A stretch of DNA of 7,978 nt from Candidatus Omnitrophota bacterium (GTDB taxonomy: Bacteria > Omnitrophota > Gorgyraeia > Zapsychrales > Fredricksoniimonadaceae). Below the pieces are notes generated by a model, which had not been told where the DNA came from, did not search any database, and was given only the letters and a program-made list of their open reading frames with translations. The position numbers and the translations under genes are program-made. Positions 5,012-7,978 of this stretch are shown here, one piece after another. The first letter of the stretch is position 1; each line of letters opens with the position of its first letter. The stretch covers positions 1 through 7,978 of the forward strand of contig JACQQW010000020.1 of the NCBI GenBank assembly GCA_016206745.1, in the 5' to 3' direction.

Positions 5012-7190
5012 TCCTATATTTTTTATTATTTTGAGCGGCGTTTTGTTTTGTTCTTCCTTTGTCCTGGCGCAATGGGACGTCACTGATCAACCCCAGGGCA
5101 AGACCGTCAGCGATATCAAGACCGAAGGCATTGATATCAAGATCGAGCCTGCCAAGACCGTTGAAATGCAGGCGGACCAGGTGGAGTATGGATCCGGCGA
5201 TAATGTGGCCAGGGCCAAGGGCAATGTGGTTGTGACCTCAGGGACGACCACTCTGTTCGCGGACCAGGTGGAATTGGACCGCGCCAAACAACAAGCCGTG
5301 GCCAATGGGCATGTGTATGTGGATGCCCCGCAGTTTCAGGTGGATGCCGACACCGGCAAATTCAATTTTAACGACAAGAACGGCCAGTTTACCAATGCGC
5401 GGGTGTTCAATGACCCGTTTCAAATCAAAGGACGGACGATCACTAAAATCAGCGACACCCACACGGTGATGGAAAACGGGTATATGACCACCTGTGACCA
5501 CGACGTGCCGCATTTCCGCATCGCCATGCGAAAAATGGACATGTATCCCGGGGACAGGGCCATTGCCCGCGGGGTCAAGGTCTTTGTCGGCCCCATGCCG
5601 GTGATGTATTTGCCCAAATATACCCAGGACTTGAAAAACAAACCATGGTTTACTTTTATGCCCGGGTATAAAAAAGACCTGGGGTATTTCTTGCTCACCC
5701 GTTCGAGGATAAAAATCAATCAATACGTAAGCACCACCTTGCTGCTCGACGCGTATGAACGCACCGGTTTTGCCTGGGGGTCGGAGACTAAATACAAAAC
5801 GCCCGCTGTGGGGGACGGCCTGGTCCGCACTTATTTTATCAACGAGCGCGCCATTGGGGCCAAACATCCATGGAAAGAAAAGACCATATCGACGGTGCAG
5901 AATGAACGTTACCGGCTGGAATGGCGCCACAAATGGGACATCGACCCCAAGACCACCGCCCTATGGCAGGATTACCGTTTAAGCGACGATGTGCTTTTAA
6001 ATAAATATTTTCAAAGGGAGTTTCGCACTGATCCTGGCGCCGGCACTTACTTTTTATTGACCAGAGCAATGCCGGTCGGGTTCTTGAGCGCCCGCGTTGA
6101 CCGCAGGGTCAACCGTTTTGTGGGCGATGTTGACCGCACGCCGGAGCTTGCTTATAGCCTGGTGGGCCAGCAGATCGGTGAGAGCGGTTTTTATTTAAAA
6201 AGCGGCAATAGTTTTTCCAATCTGGTCAGGCGTGTGCCCAGCCCCAGCGAAGACCGGCGCAAGACCATGCGCGTGGACACGGACAATGAAATTTCATACC
6301 CAACAAGAATTTCTTTTGTGCAATTTACCCCATGGGTGGGCGGCGATACTACATATTACAGCCGCACCAACGATGCGCGCAGGCCCACGGACATTGTGCG
6401 CGGCACTTTTAAGACCGGCGCGGATTTCAGCACGCGTTTTATGAAAGCCGTCAGCCTCAATAAAGGCCTTTTGGGGACGGGCATCAAGCGCCTGCGGCAC
6501 ATCATTGCGCCGGGGGTGTCTTACCGGTACCAGCATGTGCCCAGTTTTGCGGCTTCCCGACTGAACCAATTTGACAGCGCCATCGACGGGCTGGACAAAG
6601 ACCATACGATCGGCTTCTCTTTGGAAAATAAAATACAGGCAAAACGCGGCAAATATTCTTTCGATTTGCTGCGGTTTTTGACCTCGGTGGCCTATACGGT
6701 CAAGCAAAAAGGCGTCAAGAGCAACCTGGGGCCGGTGAAGAACCTGGTTGAATTTACCCCCGCCGAGTGGGTGAGGGTCGTTTCAGAAACTACTTTTGAT
6801 CACAGGAAAGGCCACTTGAGTGAAGGTAATTTTGATTTTTATTTCAAGAAAACCGACCGGTTCGGGTTTAGTTTCGGTGAACATTACACCCGCGGGGGCA
6901 CCCATGATCTGGTCACTCAATTGGCCTATGTGGTCAACCCCAAATGGCGGTTTAGGATTTACACCCGTTTTGACCCCATCTCCAGCCTTGACCTGAAACA
7001 GGACCAGTACATGCTTACCAGGGACCTGCATGAATGGGAAATGAATTTAATGTACGGCCAGACCCGCGGCAGCGGCACGGAAGTGCTGATGTCATTTAAG
7101 CTCAAGGCATTTCCCGACCAGCCGCTTGATCTGTTTGGGACGTCCTTTCATCAACGCAAAGCAGGGTCACAAAGCAGCATTGAACCATAG
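4995..7190 (+). CDS. lptD: LPS-assembly protein LptD (OstA/Imp), outer membrane
   Basis: LptD forms, with lipoprotein LptE, the outer-membrane translocon that inserts lipopolysaccharide into the outer leaflet. The 731-residue product starts with a signal peptide: MLKK, a hydrophobic stretch, and FVLA-Q with likely cleavage after Ala25. Residues about 55-165 form the LptA/OstA-like jellyroll (EMQADQVEY, ARAKGNVVV, ANGHVYV). The family hallmark region follows: TTCDHDVPHFRI, YPGDRAIARG and GPMPVMYLPKY. From about residue 215 on, the sequence alternates as in a beta barrel. Length is close to E. coli LptD. The start at 4995 was chosen because it gives a proper signal peptide; the frame stays open upstream to 4857, but only over the kinase gene. 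There is no good ribosome site, so translation is probably coupled to the kinase. The mature protein has a single cysteine (Cys167), so the disulfides of E. coli LptD cannot form. Confidence 0.92.
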   Translation: MLKKINPIFFIILSGVLFCSSFVLAQWDVTDQPQGKTVSDIKTEGIDIKIEPAKTVEMQADQVEYGSGDNVARAKGNVVVTSGTTTLFADQVELDRAKQQAVANGHVYVDAPQFQVDADTGKFNFNDKNGQFTNARVFNDPFQIKGRTITKISDTHTVMENGYMTTCDHDVPHFRIAMRKMDMYPGDRAIARGVKVFVGPMPVMYLPKYTQDLKNKPWFTFMPGYKKDLGYFLLTRSRIKINQYVSTTLLLDAYERTGFAWGSETKYKTPAVGDGLVRTYFINERAIGAKHPWKEKTISTVQNERYRLEWRHKWDIDPKTTALWQDYRLSDDVLLNKYFQREFRTDPGAGTYFLLTRAMPVGFLSARVDRRVNRFVGDVDRTPELAYSLVGQQIGESGFYLKSGNSFSNLVRRVPSPSEDRRKTMRVDTDNEISYPTRISFVQFTPWVGGDTTYYSRTNDARRPTDIVRGTFKTGADFSTRFMKAVSLNKGLLGTGIKRLRHIIAPGVSYRYQHVPSFAASRLNQFDSAIDGLDKDHTIGFSLENKIQAKRGKYSFDLLRFLTSVAYTVKQKGVKSNLGPVKNLVEFTPAEWVRVVSETTFDHRKGHLSEGNFDFYFKKTDRFGFSFGEHYTRGGTHDLVTQLAYVVNPKWRFRIYTRFDPISSLDLKQDQYMLTRDLHEWEMNLMYGQTRGSGTEVLMSFKLKAFPDQPLDLFGTSFHQRKAGSQSSIEP

Positions 7191-7210
7191 AACAGGTATG
7201 TCTGTTCTAT
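7187..7210 (+). other. Perfect inverted repeat over the lptD stop codon
   Basis: ATAGAACAG (7187-7195) and CTGTTCTAT (7202-7210) are exact reverse complements with a 6-base loop; the left arm contains the lptD stop (7188-7190). A competing hairpin, GGTAT (7195-7199) with ATACC (7208-7212), shares bases with it. No T run follows, so it is not a classic terminator. It lies just before the ribosome site of the next gene and could affect mRNA processing or translation. Confidence 0.6.
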
Positions 7211-7223
7211 ACCAGGAGTCCTA

Positions 7224-7978
7224 ATGAACATTACAATCATCGGATCAGGATATGTTGGATTAGTCACCGGGGTCTGCCTGTCTTCCATCGGGCACCATGT
7301 CATTTGCGTGGACAATAACCCGGATAAAGTCAAAAAACTTAAAGCGGGCAAGGCCCCCATTTACGAACCTGGTTTGGACGCGCTGATGAGGGAATGCGTG
7401 AAAAAGAAACGCCTTTCATTCAGCGGTTCCATTAAAGAAGCGGTGCATCAATCGCTGGTCATTTTTTTGGCGGTACCGACGCCTCCTAAGGCCAACGGGG
7501 ACGCCGACCTGACCTATATAGAGAATGTGGCGCGGGAAATCGCCAAGAGCATGGATTCGTATAAGCTGATTGTGGAGAAATCAACCGTGCCGGCGGAAAC
7601 GGGCAATAAAATCCAGCGCACCATCCAATTGAACCTGCCCCGGAAATTCAAAAAGGGGCACAAGGTCCTGCTCGAATTCGATGTGGCGTCCAACCCTGAA
7701 TTTCTGAAGGAAGGCAGCGCGGTGCATGATTTCATGAACCCCGACCGCGTGGTCTTCGGGGTGGAGTCGAAGAAGGCGGAGAAATTATTAAGGGAAATTT
7801 ACCGGCCGTTGAAAACCAAGGTCCTGGTCACCAACACCGCGTCCGCAGAAATGATCAAACATGCCTCCAATTCGTTCCTGGCGGCGAAGATCTCTTTTAT
7901 CAATGCGGTCGCGCAGATGTGCGACCGGGTGGGGGCGGACGTTTTAAACGTGGCTGAAGGCATGGGCCTGGACAAGCG
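7224..7978 (+). CDS. UDP-glucose/GDP-mannose dehydrogenase family protein, 3' partial
   Basis: The enzyme family oxidises UDP-glucose to UDP-glucuronate (or a related nucleotide sugar) with two NAD+, supplying precursors for surface polysaccharide. 251 codons are present before the window ends. The N-terminal NAD site is IIGSGYVGLVTG (residues 5-16), with a following acidic VDNN. Other marks are IYEPGL, AVPTP, EKSTVPAETG, NPEFLKEGSAVHDF (Glu159) and PDRVVFG. In the central helix, EMIKHASNSFLAAKISF, Lys212 and Asn216 fit the substrate-contacting pair. The catalytic cysteine (GYGGSCFPKD region) would lie just beyond the window. UDP-glucose is the more likely substrate from the overall pattern, but GDP-mannose or UDP-HexNAc cannot be excluded. 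ATG 7224 follows AGGAG (7214-7218) by five bases. It lies 33 bases after lptD, probably in the same operon. Confidence 0.93.
   Translation, partial: MNITIIGSGYVGLVTGVCLSSIGHHVICVDNNPDKVKKLKAGKAPIYEPGLDALMRECVKKKRLSFSGSIKEAVHQSLVIFLAVPTPPKANGDADLTYIENVAREIAKSMDSYKLIVEKSTVPAETGNKIQRTIQLNLPRKFKKGHKVLLEFDVASNPEFLKEGSAVHDFMNPDRVVFGVESKKAEKLLREIYRPLKTKVLVTNTASAEMIKHASNSFLAAKISFINAVAQMCDRVGADVLNVAEGMGLDK

Noticed and set aside
5040..5060. Possible lipobox at Cys19 of LptD
   Set aside because: The residue before the cysteine is Phe, not Gly, Ala or Ser, and a normal signal peptidase I site (VLA) follows at residue 25.
5238..5930. Long open frame (230 codons) on the minus strand
   Set aside because: It is antisense to lptD, the product has no recognisable family, and the plus-strand gene is certain.
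7214..7222. AGGA-G-TCCT mini-palindrome before the dehydrogenase start
   Set aside because: A one-base loop cannot fold; the sequence is simply the ribosome binding site.
1..7978. CRISPR arrays, tRNA or rRNA genes, intact transposase genes
   Set aside because: None was seen by eye on either strand; no regularly spaced repeats and no cloverleaf-like sequence were noticed.

Overview
The window looks like chromosomal DNA of a Gram-negative bacterium. It encodes an LptD-type outer-membrane lipopolysaccharide assembly protein with a signal peptide. The best taxonomic guess is Candidatus Omnitrophota. This rests on the conserved N-terminal and C-terminal blocks of the first protein, which I recall from large uncharacterised proteins of that phylum. 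No rRNA or other marker gene is present to confirm it.

Region 1 (2-3022) is the 3' part of a long gene whose true start lies left of the window. Its product has a conserved N-terminal block (to about nt 817) and a short conserved C-terminal block (from about nt 2795). Between them sits about 660 residues of extra sequence. The middle of that insert (about 1190-2460) reads as a diverged class II fructose-1,6-bisphosphatase (GlpX) domain in which the known metal-binding and catalytic positions all appear to be kept. This is the most notable item in the window.

Region 2 (3008-3989) is a small accessory island. A toxin-antitoxin pair (BrnT-like toxin, CopG/ribbon-helix-helix antitoxin) and a 56-residue protein of unknown function are bracketed by two direct repeats. 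The repeats match at 52 of 58 bases, and each continues into a REP-like GGGGACA...TGTCCCC palindrome. The left copy supplies the last codons and stop of the region 1 gene.

Region 3 (about 4011-7978) is a likely envelope and sugar operon: a ROK-family sugar kinase, lptD overlapping its 3' end by 17 bases, then a UDP-glucose/GDP-mannose dehydrogenase cut off by the window end. A plausible sigma70-type promoter precedes the kinase. Together these genes suggest activated-sugar supply and surface polysaccharide or LPS export. That link is inferred from position only. GC content by eye is higher here (about 60% in sampled lines) than in the region 1 insert and the toxin-antitoxin island (about 40%).
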